Shown: piece after piece, positions 45,578 through 53,755 of the stretch
How the letters are laid out: every line of letters starts with the position of its first letter
How positions within the stretch are numbered: the stretch's first letter is position 1
Source of the DNA: Tangfeifania diversioriginum
GTDB taxonomy: Bacteria; Bacteroidota; Bacteroidia; Bacteroidales; Prolixibacteraceae
DNA: 64,000 bases
Direction: 5' to 3'
NCBI GenBank assembly: GCA_945873105.1
Contig: CAMCBW010000023.1
Span: 1-64,000 of the forward strand
The notes under the pieces: generated by a model
Told to the model about the DNA's origin: nothing
The model's database searches: none
What the model saw: the letters and a program-made list of their open reading frames with translations, nothing else
Made by a program: the position numbers and the translations under genes

Positions 45578-48361
45578 TCATTTGGCTATGGCGGCCCAGG
45601 CTGGTTTTGTTTCTCTCTGTGTGGCCAGCCAATCGGGAATATCGCCAAATGGATAGCCGGCATCGGGAACAAATAAACCTACTTCGCCCTGCCAGCGGTT
45701 GACATCAATTTCGTTTCCTGATAAGGTCAATTGTTGTGATCCCGAACGGCGAATACTCATCATTTCAGCACTATCCGCTGAATCCTTTTGATTTGCTCCA
45801 AAAACAATTGAGTCATTTCCCACCTGCACGCCTCCTGGAATTTTCTTCATTTCAGGAGGTGTATTTCCGGGATACATTACCGTGATCATTTCTCCCGTTT
45901 GGCCCGAAATTTCCAACCTGATTCCTTTGGTTTCCTCGTAGCCACCCCTTTCGTGAGACCAGTCCAGATTTTTCATGGTGAAATCAGGATGCGTGCAAAA
46001 AATGACCAGCTTTTCGAAGTCGATCAGATGATCCTTCCTTACCGGAGTTTCACCGTACGTGTGAAGGCAAAATGCCGCATTTAGTGGTCGGTCGGCCCAG
46101 TACTGGTCGCGAAAGACAAAATAATCCTGATCCTCATTTTTCACCAAAACCACCGTCCGTCGATACACCAGTGGTTCATCAAACTGCAGTTGCGGGTAAC
46201 GGGCATCCCATGTTTCCGGTGGAAGCGGTTCCACTTCGCGAAGCCGTGTGCTTTCAACCTGACCAACTGCAACATCGACTTCCGGTGAAGTCTTAAAAGC
46301 GATCAAGCGTTCATAGCCATCCATGTTGGCAAAAGGCATTTCGTTGGTAAAAAATGCGAGGCGGTTGTGCATGTGTTCCTGTCCGGCACGCGGACGGTAG
46401 CTGCAATGATGATCTACCACCAGTGGTCGTCCATTGGCGCAATAATGCCAAGCTAATTGATCCCCATGGTAATGACAGCGATTGGGGCCACTTTTAAAAC
46501 TTAAATAGGTTTCACGATTTGTGCCTGGGCGATTGGTGAAAAGCACGCCAAATCCCGGAAATTCCTCAGTCATCCAGCTCTTTACCCTATCCGGGTCCAC
46601 TTCAACGCGAGACATTCCGGTTTTACCGCCTACGTCTGGATGCGAGTCTCCCATGGGCGATCCACGACGAATTTCTCCATCTGGAAAACTAATGCGCTGA
46701 TAGAATTTTATGGAAGCTTCGAGCCGTTCTTTGATGAATTTCATATCAAAACCCAGGTGTTTTTCGCCCATTGCCACAATTTCACTCCAAAGCGACATGC
46801 CATAGTGGCTATAGCCCGGGCACTCCTGTCCGGCTCCTCCTGGTAAGGTGATCGAGTGATAGAGGTCTTCCCTGAACTTATTTTCAGCCAGTTTCCTGAA
46901 TTTTTCAAATTGCGGGTGATCCTTCAGATTCGTCGCCAATGCAATGGGAACGAGGTTGTAATCGGTAAAAAAGTTTGGGTTTTCGGGCGAAAAATAGTCC
47001 CAGTAGCTGCCCCAGCAATCGTTGTGGATCAGCGTTTGAAAGCGGATCAAAGTTGTATCGTCCGCCGGCTGGCCTGCATTTTTAAGGGCTGCCTTGCCGA
47101 TTTGCCGGATGGTATGGGTCGGATTGGTTTGCTCTGAATCATAGGGATTGGTGCTCCACCATTTGGTCGGTTTTTCACTCCAATCGAGAATATAATCCTG
47201 GTTGATTTTGTCGAGGTTTTCCCAAACATTTTTTGCAATGTAGTCGGTCTCAGCCGGCAGGAGGGTAGGAGAGAGCCACCAGGTTCGCTGGCCTCTGCGG
47301 GTAGCGCAGCGAACACCGGCATATTTGCCATGCGGTTTTACCACGCATTGCAAACCGTTGTCGTGCGGCCATTTCCATTGGCTGGCTTTCACTGCGACTG
47401 CACAGAGGTGGTGTTTACCATCGGTGGCTGCAAAGGCCCATCCATCTTTAAAATGCTGGTTCCACCTTGGTATTAAATTGATGTACAGCTCTTCTGAAAA
47501 ACTGACGTTTTTTATAGGCAACAAAGACCGGTTTGGTGGAGGCACTACAATGGTTCCATCCCCCCCCGGTCCGTTGTTGAATTGTTTGGATACACCGTTG
47601 TTTGGAGACCATCCATGACTCAGATCCAGTTCCCAATAATCGTCAGCCCCCATTTCATGTTTTTCATGAATCGCTACATGTTCCCATTCCGGGGCCAGCA
47701 TGATCTCAATCTCTGAAAAAGAGGTTTTCTCCTTCCTTGTGCCTTTTTCGCCTTCAAAATCGTACCGTAACCGGATTTTCGCGAAAATCGTACCGTCGCC
47801 AACAATTTCACTGCTGAATTTCTTTAGTTTTTTGTTGGTTTTCCAGAAGCTGTTTCCAGCCATTTGACCATCTGCGAGTTTGATTCCTGCAACAGGGCCC
47901 GGGATTTCGTGTTTTGCCAGACTTGGAATTTTTACCGAAACTTTTCCATTTTCAAGCAGGAAATATCCTTCCTGCCTTTGAATGGAGACCAACTTTGGGA
48001 AGGGTTTTGGTTGACCTTGTATCAGCTCAAATTCACTGCCTGATCCTGGATCAAGGTTTCCGATGGTCCAGATATTTCTCATTCCATTGATTTCTTCGAT
48101 CTGGCAGGGGATTTCCTTTCCTCCCAGTCTGACAATGAATGGTTCAGATGTCCCAATAGCTTTTGTATTTAACCGAACCGGTTCATTGTAAAAGTGAATT
48201 GAAGTCGGATTGAGGATGCAACATTTTGGAATGGGGGAAAGATTGTTTGCTCTGGTAAAGGATGCCATTGTCTGCCAGCAGGTTAAACCGGATACGACTA
48301 CACCTGCCTGGCTGATGAATTGCCTTCGGGACAAAGATTTGGCTTTCTGGATTGGCTTCAT
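45578..48361 (-). CDS. Tat-exported heparinase II/III-like polysaccharide lyase candidate
   Basis: A 927-residue protein with a twin-arginine signal (SLSRRQFISQAGVVVSG, residues 9-25). A beta-rich N-terminal part (about 45-370) is followed by an (alpha/alpha) toroid (about 400-600). The C-terminal beta-sheet domain opens with SGPNRCHYHGDQLAWHYCAN (624-643) and GRPLVVDHHCSY, a pattern like the conserved 'H.D.L.f...G.pll.D.G' segment of heparinase II/III-type lyases. His629, His631 (numbering approximate) and nearby Tyr could form the active site. Lyase action would explain the GH105 downstream. It follows susD in the operon. Confidence 0.65.
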   Translation of the reverse strand: MKPIQKAKSLSRRQFISQAGVVVSGLTCWQTMASFTRANNLSPIPKCCILNPTSIHFYNEPVRLNTKAIGTSEPFIVRLGGKEIPCQIEEINGMRNIWTIGNLDPGSGSEFELIQGQPKPFPKLVSIQRQEGYFLLENGKVSVKIPSLAKHEIPGPVAGIKLADGQMAGNSFWKTNKKLKKFSSEIVGDGTIFAKIRLRYDFEGEKGTRKEKTSFSEIEIMLAPEWEHVAIHEKHEMGADDYWELDLSHGWSPNNGVSKQFNNGPGGDGTIVVPPPNRSLLPIKNVSFSEELYINLIPRWNQHFKDGWAFAATDGKHHLCAVAVKASQWKWPHDNGLQCVVKPHGKYAGVRCATRRGQRTWWLSPTLLPAETDYIAKNVWENLDKINQDYILDWSEKPTKWWSTNPYDSEQTNPTHTIRQIGKAALKNAGQPADDTTLIRFQTLIHNDCWGSYWDYFSPENPNFFTDYNLVPIALATNLKDHPQFEKFRKLAENKFREDLYHSITLPGGAGQECPGYSHYGMSLWSEIVAMGEKHLGFDMKFIKERLEASIKFYQRISFPDGEIRRGSPMGDSHPDVGGKTGMSRVEVDPDRVKSWMTEEFPGFGVLFTNRPGTNRETYLSFKSGPNRCHYHGDQLAWHYCANGRPLVVDHHCSYRPRAGQEHMHNRLAFFTNEMPFANMDGYERLIAFKTSPEVDVAVGQVESTRLREVEPLPPETWDARYPQLQFDEPLVYRRTVVLVKNEDQDYFVFRDQYWADRPLNAAFCLHTYGETPVRKDHLIDFEKLVIFCTHPDFTMKNLDWSHERGGYEETKGIRLEISGQTGEMITVMYPGNTPPEMKKIPGGVQVGNDSIVFGANQKDSADSAEMMSIRRSGSQQLTLSGNEIDVNRWQGEVGLFVPDAGYPFGDIPDWLATQRETKPAWAAIAK

Positions 48362-48386
48362 TTTATCAAATTTTTCCTCTAAAAAT

Positions 48387-48418
48387 GGAAAGGTTACCCA
48401 AACAAGAATAACCTTTCC
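48387..48418 (-). terminator. Strong hairpin after susD (block 5)
   Basis: A perfect 10-bp stem (GGAAAGGTTA at 48387-48396, TAACCTTTCC at 48409-48418) with a 12-base loop, followed in the minus direction by ATTTTTAG. It lies in the 90-base gap between susD and the lyase-like gene and matches the position of the hairpins at 5806 and 30414. Confidence 0.8.
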
Positions 48419-48451
48419 TAAATTGCTAAAAATCAGTCGGTAAATTAAGAA

Positions 48452-50089
48452 TTATTTTTTGTTGAAATCGGTTTCACTAAGTGGGATAGGATAAAAGAAG
48501 TTGGCATAGGGTGCATTGACATCGGCAACAGCACGATCACCTGCTCCGATTGGTTTGCGGAACATCTGCAGCCAGATAACGCGATCTCCCTCAAATGCCA
48601 TTTCTTTGACCCATTCCTGGTCAATCATTTCCCAGTTTGCTTCAGCATCCGTCAAGGGTACATAATTTCCGCTCTTTGCAGTATCCCAGGCACGCTGGCG
48701 AACCTTGTTCAGATCCGAGGCTTGTCCACTTTTGCCGGCCACCTGTTTCAAGGCAGCACGCCACAAATACAATTCTGCGGAGCGGATGATGGGCAGGTTT
48801 TGAGGAGCAGCTGTTTTCGATTGTCCTACGACAGGAACACGGTAATATTTCTTGCTCATAATGACAGGATCTGCTTTGCCTACTTTACCTTCAAAGCCTC
48901 TGTTTACCAGATAGGTATAATTGTATTTGGTGGTTGACGGCAAAGTATTGTCATATCCCTCGAAACGATGGAACAATTTGGCACGTTTGTCGTTGGTCCA
49001 GCTGATAGGAGCAGAATTATCAGCCGCCATCATGCCGCAACGTTTCAGCGTTTTGGTGTTTAGTGACCAGATCCACCAGTCGCGCCAGTCATCAGGATTT
49101 GGGAAGATGGCATTGTCGAAATAGTGGTACATGATGTTATGCCTGAAGGCTGTACTTAAATTAATATCAGCATAAAAGCCGTACCAAAGGATTTCAGGAC
49201 TGTTCCAGGCAGCTGTGGCACTGTTGTTGATCCAGTTTGTTTCCGGATCGATTTCAAGGGTTCTGGGCATGGCCGTATCATCTAACACAGCGTTTAGTTC
49301 GTTCAGTGCTTCATCGTATTTCCCCATTAGCATCAAGGTACGAGCCAGGTAGGCGCCAGCGGCATGTTTGTTCACCCTGCCGAATTTATAGGCATTGTGC
49401 ATACCAGTTTCCCATTTCAGCGGCAGCATAGCTTTGGCATCTGTAAAGTCTTTTACCACCTGTGCATAAATATCCTTGGTAGAAGCCAGGGCGTTGTCCA
49501 ATGCAATATCCAGATTGGTTGGAGTGGTGATTCTCAATGTTAACAACTTTGTATCGTTGGCGCCATCCTTCACATAGGCCGGGGTGTACCAAATCAACAG
49601 ATGATAATAGGCAAGTGCCCTCAAAAAAAGTGCCTCCCCTTTTAGCCGGTTGATGTTTTTTGTTTTGTCTGCATCTGTCGCATTTGGGAATGGATCGCTG
49701 TTGATGAAGTCAATCATGTTGTTGCAGTAAAGTATTACCTGGTAACAGATTGAATATTTGTCCGTTTGGGTAATTCGTTGCTGGAAGTCCCTTGAATAGG
49801 TCACATTGGAGGCCCATCCTGGATTCACACTGATCTCCCGCACGATATCGCTTTGTCCAAAGTGGACAAATGGCATAAAATTCCAGCAGGCACTTTCATT
49901 TTGAATGGTAGAAAGCCTGTATACATTGGCAATCCCCATTTCCATGTCAGGGATAGTCTTCCAGGTAGTTACGGGAGGGGCATCCAGTTCAAAGAATTTC
50001 TCGTTGTTGCATCCCGTGAAGGTTAGAAATAAAGTCAAAGCCAATACCGACATCAACTTTGTCATCTTTATGCTACTTAATATCTTCAT
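48452..50089 (-). CDS. SusD/RagB-type glycan-binding lipoprotein (block 5)
   Basis: A 545-residue lipoprotein. The lipobox LTFTGC places the lipidated Cys near residue 27. RagB/SusD features include GEALFLRALAYYHLLIWYTP, SAELYLWRAALKQVAG, and the C-terminal EMAFEGDRVIWLQMFRKP with FFYPIPLSETDFNKK. It begins 26 bases after the susC stop. It should bind the uronic-acid-containing glycan processed by the downstream lyase-like and GH105 enzymes, although the ligand cannot be read from sequence. Confidence 0.95.
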   Translation of the reverse strand: MKILSSIKMTKLMSVLALTLFLTFTGCNNEKFFELDAPPVTTWKTIPDMEMGIANVYRLSTIQNESACWNFMPFVHFGQSDIVREISVNPGWASNVTYSRDFQQRITQTDKYSICYQVILYCNNMIDFINSDPFPNATDADKTKNINRLKGEALFLRALAYYHLLIWYTPAYVKDGANDTKLLTLRITTPTNLDIALDNALASTKDIYAQVVKDFTDAKAMLPLKWETGMHNAYKFGRVNKHAAGAYLARTLMLMGKYDEALNELNAVLDDTAMPRTLEIDPETNWINNSATAAWNSPEILWYGFYADINLSTAFRHNIMYHYFDNAIFPNPDDWRDWWIWSLNTKTLKRCGMMAADNSAPISWTNDKRAKLFHRFEGYDNTLPSTTKYNYTYLVNRGFEGKVGKADPVIMSKKYYRVPVVGQSKTAAPQNLPIIRSAELYLWRAALKQVAGKSGQASDLNKVRQRAWDTAKSGNYVPLTDAEANWEMIDQEWVKEMAFEGDRVIWLQMFRKPIGAGDRAVADVNAPYANFFYPIPLSETDFNKK

Positions 50090-50114
50090 GACAATTAAAT
50101 TTTAAAATTTTAGA

Positions 50115-53100
50115 TTAAAAAGTGATGGTTACGCCTGCGCTGAATGTTTTCACAGAGGGCAGGATAGAGGGATTGGCTCCTGTTTCAGGGTCAAATCCAG
50201 TGTAGTTGGTAAATGTCAGCAAGTTGGTGGCAGAACCATAAACTTTCAGATTTTCCATGTACATCCTGGAGGCCAGCTTTTTTGGAATGTTGTAACCAAG
50301 ACTCAGTGTCTTAAGCCTTAAATAGTCTCCTTTTTCGAGGTATTTGGTCAATGACCTGGCTCCGTTCTTATCGTAAGTCTCTTTGGCAGTTGGATTAACC
50401 AGATTTTTGATGTCCGGATTTTTCCACCAGCCTGTCAGTCCTGTATTCGGGTCGATGGCGTTCAGGTCCCAGGCCGTAGTGGCAGGAGCAAATCCTTCCA
50501 TGAACAGGAGGGGATATTTGGCATCCGTTTGACCTGGCGTCGTCCATGATTCGGTCAGAAGATCCGTTTTTTTCATCCAGTAACCGTTGGAGGGTGCTGT
50601 CCACTCCTTCTCCCTTGAATTGTAAATGTAGTTGCCTCCGGAGAAGGTAAAGAACACGCCCAGTTCAAATCCCTTGTAGGTAAAGGTATTGTCAAAACCG
50701 CCGTAATAGGTGGGTATGCTGGATTTGTCTGTCAACACCACTTCGTGGAGTGTAGAGTTGGTATCTGTGAATGGTATTTTGCGACCTGTACGAACAAAGG
50801 CACCGGTTTCGTTGTATTTGGCACGATCTATTTCCCAGATCATGTGCACACCTCGTTCCGGATCAATGCCGGCATATTCACTCATCTTGAAGAGTCCCAG
50901 ACGGCCACCCTTGTAGAGTACGCTCCCTTTTTGCCTTTCCATTTCGGGTGTCAGGCTGAGAATTTTATTGTGATTGGTCGAAAAATTGAAGGAGGTATTC
51001 CATTTAAATCCATCACGGTCCATGTTGATGGAGTTGACACTAAATTCCCAGCCCCAGTTTCTCATGTCCCCAACATTCCCATACACACTGCCGATGGCAG
51101 CTGATGGTGGAGTGGATATCTGAAGCAACATGTCCGAGACATTCTGCATGTAATAGGCAACGGATCCTGAAACACGATTTTTGAACATGGCAAAATCAAT
51201 ACCAACGTCGTAACTATCTGTAGTTTCCCAGGTTATTGAACCGTTCCCGATGGAGATCGAAGTGCCTGCACTCATTATTTCTGTCGTACCATATCGGTTG
51301 GTTGCACTGTTGGTCAAGGTATTGATGTTTCTGTTTCCCGGTATGGATTCATTGCCTGTTTGGCCGAAGCTTCCACGCAGCTTAAACTGATTGAAAGTGG
51401 CGGAGAGTGGTTCAAAGAAATTTTCCTCTGAGATCACCCATCCTGCGGAAAGTGCGGCGAAGTTGCCCCATCGTAATTCATCCGAGAAGGCAGATGAACC
51501 ATCCCGTCGCATGCTCATTCCCAGCATATATTTGTCCAAAAACTTGTAATTGGCGCGCCCAAAATAGGACTTGATGTATCGCTCGCCACCCAAATAACCT
51601 TGCATGTTGTCTTTGATGCCGGGAGAGGTGCTGCCCAATTCCTGGTTGTAACCAACGGGATCACGTCCGTCCATTTCACGGGTGTACTGGCTGGTGAGTT
51701 GGGATTCGGTTCCCGCCACCGCATTGATGCTGTGCTTCTCGTTAAAAGTGTGGTTGTATTTCAGATAGGCATTGTAGTTGTAGGAGGTTCTGGTAATGGC
51801 ACCTTCGTAGACAAAGGTCTTTCCGGAATTAATTACAGTACCTGAAATCCAGTTGGTTGCATTGTCCTGAATAATATCGGTGGAAGCTTCTGCCCTGATG
51901 GACAAACCCTCTACCTGTTCAATGTTGAATTCAGCATAAATATTTCCCAGCGCACGATAGGTCTTTTTGTTGTCGAGCATCAGGTCGCGGCGAGAGATCA
52001 CCGCCAGGTTGCCGGCGCCCGGATTCCAGTATCCGGATGGATTGTTGGTGTCGTAAACCGGGTACCAGGGCAATTCACCCATGATGGCAGAACCAAAACC
52101 TCCAACATTACCTGTTGAAATCCCCGGATTGGAATTTTCGGTTTTATTCCGGTAATTGTTGGTATACATGAGATTAAGTTTTGCACCAGTTTTAAAATTT
52201 TTGATGGGCTCAAGGTCAATGTTGATACGTCCGGTTAAACGATCGAAGTCATTTCCCACGTTGACAGCCTTGTCTGAACGGTAACCAAAAGAGGCAAAAA
52301 TGGCCCCCTTTTCCAAACCTTGGGTATAGGAAAAGTTGGCATCCTTGTAGCTCCCTTTTCTTAACACGTAGTCAAACCAGTTGGTATTCACCTTGAGCGC
52401 ATCAGCCCGGCTGATGCTGGTAGGGAAGTTAGCGTTCAGGATGTCGCCCGGTTCAAAGACGCCACGACCGCCATTTGTTTTGGCGATATCCATGATTTGG
52501 AACCAATCAGTTGTATTGGCAAATCCGATTGACTCGGGTGAGGTGGTTAAATCTGAAACACCGGTGGAGTAGTCAAGGGTTACGCTACCCTTTCCTTTTT
52601 CTTTTTTGCCGCTTTTTGTGGTAACGATAATGACCCCGTTAGACCCACGTGAACCGTAGATGGCTGTGGCAGCTGCATCCTTCAATACTTCGACCGATTG
52701 AATGTCATTCGGATTAATCGTTGACATGGGGTTCTGGGCAACTGTTCCGGAAGTACGTCCCAACCCAGCCCCTGCATAAACCGGCATACCATCAATGATC
52801 CACAGGGGATCAGTTCCGGTGTTGATAGAGTTTACACCGCGTACCTGGACGCTAATAGGGGATCCTGGTGTACCGGAGGTTTCACGGATGTTTACCCCGG
52901 TTGCCCTTCCCTGTAAAGCATTGGTAAAAGAGGTGGAGCTTACCTGCTTCAAATCCTCTCCGGATACCGAAGCGACAGAGCCAATGATATCCCGTTTTTT
53001 TACCGTTCCATATCCAACTGCCACAACCTCTTCTATGGCAATAGCATCTTCGATCAAAGTGACATTGATCACACTTTTTCCGCCTACAGCAATTTCCTGA

Positions 53101-53369
53101 TTTTTCATTCCGATGAATGAAAATAACAGTGTACCATTGCCCGGGATATTCCCAAGTGTGAAACTTCCGTTGACATCGGTAATGGTGCCTCCTGTGGAGC
53201 CTTTGAGTACAACCGTTACACCGGGAAGTGGGTCACCTTTGCCGTCCGTCACAGTCCCGGTTACCTTCTGGTTCTGCGCAAAAATGGTCAAAGAGTTTAG
53301 AATTAAAAAAGCGATACACAACCAGGTGTACCTAAACGCTTTTTGTTTTTCATTTGTTTTGTTTTGCAT
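50115..53369 (-). CDS. SusC/RagA TonB-dependent transporter without STN domain (block 5)
   Basis: A 1084-residue importer counted from ATG 53369, the start that gives a proper signal peptide (about residues 10-32, ending in FAQ). The frame runs 36 codons further upstream, but that part is polar/aromatic and overlaps a small gene in another frame. A carboxypeptidase-D-like domain (VTGTVTDGKGDPLPGVTVV) follows directly, then the plug (EEVVAVGYGTVKKRD) and the barrel. The missing STN domain agrees with control by the divergent hybrid two-component regulator rather than by sigma/FecR. Confidence 0.94.
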   Translation of the reverse strand: MQNKTNEKQKAFRYTWLCIAFLILNSLTIFAQNQKVTGTVTDGKGDPLPGVTVVLKGSTGGTITDVNGSFTLGNIPGNGTLLFSFIGMKNQEIAVGGKSVINVTLIEDAIAIEEVVAVGYGTVKKRDIIGSVASVSGEDLKQVSSTSFTNALQGRATGVNIRETSGTPGSPISVQVRGVNSINTGTDPLWIIDGMPVYAGAGLGRTSGTVAQNPMSTINPNDIQSVEVLKDAAATAIYGSRGSNGVIIVTTKSGKKEKGKGSVTLDYSTGVSDLTTSPESIGFANTTDWFQIMDIAKTNGGRGVFEPGDILNANFPTSISRADALKVNTNWFDYVLRKGSYKDANFSYTQGLEKGAIFASFGYRSDKAVNVGNDFDRLTGRINIDLEPIKNFKTGAKLNLMYTNNYRNKTENSNPGISTGNVGGFGSAIMGELPWYPVYDTNNPSGYWNPGAGNLAVISRRDLMLDNKKTYRALGNIYAEFNIEQVEGLSIRAEASTDIIQDNATNWISGTVINSGKTFVYEGAITRTSYNYNAYLKYNHTFNEKHSINAVAGTESQLTSQYTREMDGRDPVGYNQELGSTSPGIKDNMQGYLGGERYIKSYFGRANYKFLDKYMLGMSMRRDGSSAFSDELRWGNFAALSAGWVISEENFFEPLSATFNQFKLRGSFGQTGNESIPGNRNINTLTNSATNRYGTTEIMSAGTSISIGNGSITWETTDSYDVGIDFAMFKNRVSGSVAYYMQNVSDMLLQISTPPSAAIGSVYGNVGDMRNWGWEFSVNSINMDRDGFKWNTSFNFSTNHNKILSLTPEMERQKGSVLYKGGRLGLFKMSEYAGIDPERGVHMIWEIDRAKYNETGAFVRTGRKIPFTDTNSTLHEVVLTDKSSIPTYYGGFDNTFTYKGFELGVFFTFSGGNYIYNSREKEWTAPSNGYWMKKTDLLTESWTTPGQTDAKYPLLFMEGFAPATTAWDLNAIDPNTGLTGWWKNPDIKNLVNPTAKETYDKNGARSLTKYLEKGDYLRLKTLSLGYNIPKKLASRMYMENLKVYGSATNLLTFTNYTGFDPETGANPSILPSVKTFSAGVTITF

Positions 53370-53434
53370 AATCTGACTAATTTTAGTTTGATAGAAATAG
53401 AACAATGAATGCAGTTTTGATAGATAATAACACA

Positions 53435-53530
53435 CTATCCAATGACCAGGTATAAAAATCCGAAGATCAAAAGGCAAACCACCCCGTAGAGGATGTACTC
53501 GATAATTTCAGCATTTTTCCGGCTGATCAT
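53435..53530 (-). CDS. 31-residue single-pass membrane microprotein in the susC leader
   Basis: An ATG frame on the minus strand encodes 31 residues: a charged start MISRKNAEIIEYIL, then a hydrophobic segment ending FGFLYLVIG. It would insert as a single helix with the N-terminus in the cytoplasm. It lies 65 bases upstream of the susC ATG and about 10 bases downstream of the predicted transcription start of an exact -7 match. A regulatory leader peptide or a small membrane protein are both possible. It is not a family I recognise, and it could be chance. Confidence 0.4.
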   Translation of the reverse strand: MISRKNAEIIEYILYGVVCLLIFGFLYLVIG

Positions 53531-53547
53531 AAGCTTGGTTTTCCTAT

Positions 53548-53579
53548 CAAAAGTAGTTGGCGGAAGTGCGCGGGACAAT
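53548..53579 (-). promoter_or_regulatory. Predicted susC promoter (ATTG-N20-TACTTTTG)
   Basis: On the minus strand, TACTTTTG (53548-53555) is an exact -7 element and ATTG (53576-53579) a 3-of-4 match to the -33 element, with 20 bases between. The transcript would start near 53541 and carry a leader of about 170 bases before susC. Confidence 0.6.
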
Positions 53580-53717
53580 GGAGAAATGTTGCAATTGTAT
53601 GGAATTTTGTATCTAATTAAAAGCCGGATAAACTGTATTTAGTTGAAATTCAGTTTGTATGCACTTTGTTGGAAGAAGTGTGAAAATGTCATGGAGCTAT
53701 TAAACAGAAAAAGATAC

Positions 53718-53725
53718 TAATTTTG
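53718..53725 (+). promoter_or_regulatory. -7 element before the hybrid two-component gene
   Basis: TAATTTTG exactly matches the TAnnTTTG -7 consensus, 31 bases before the preferred ATG at 53756. No TTTG was found at the expected -33 distance. Confidence 0.4.
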
Positions 53726-53755
53726 ATTGCAGGTCAATTTAATGAGTATCCATAC

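Noticed and set aside
53370-53477. 36-codon N-terminal extension of the block 5 SusC
   Set aside because: The extension is not signal-like and ATG 53369 gives a clean signal peptide directly before the first domain.
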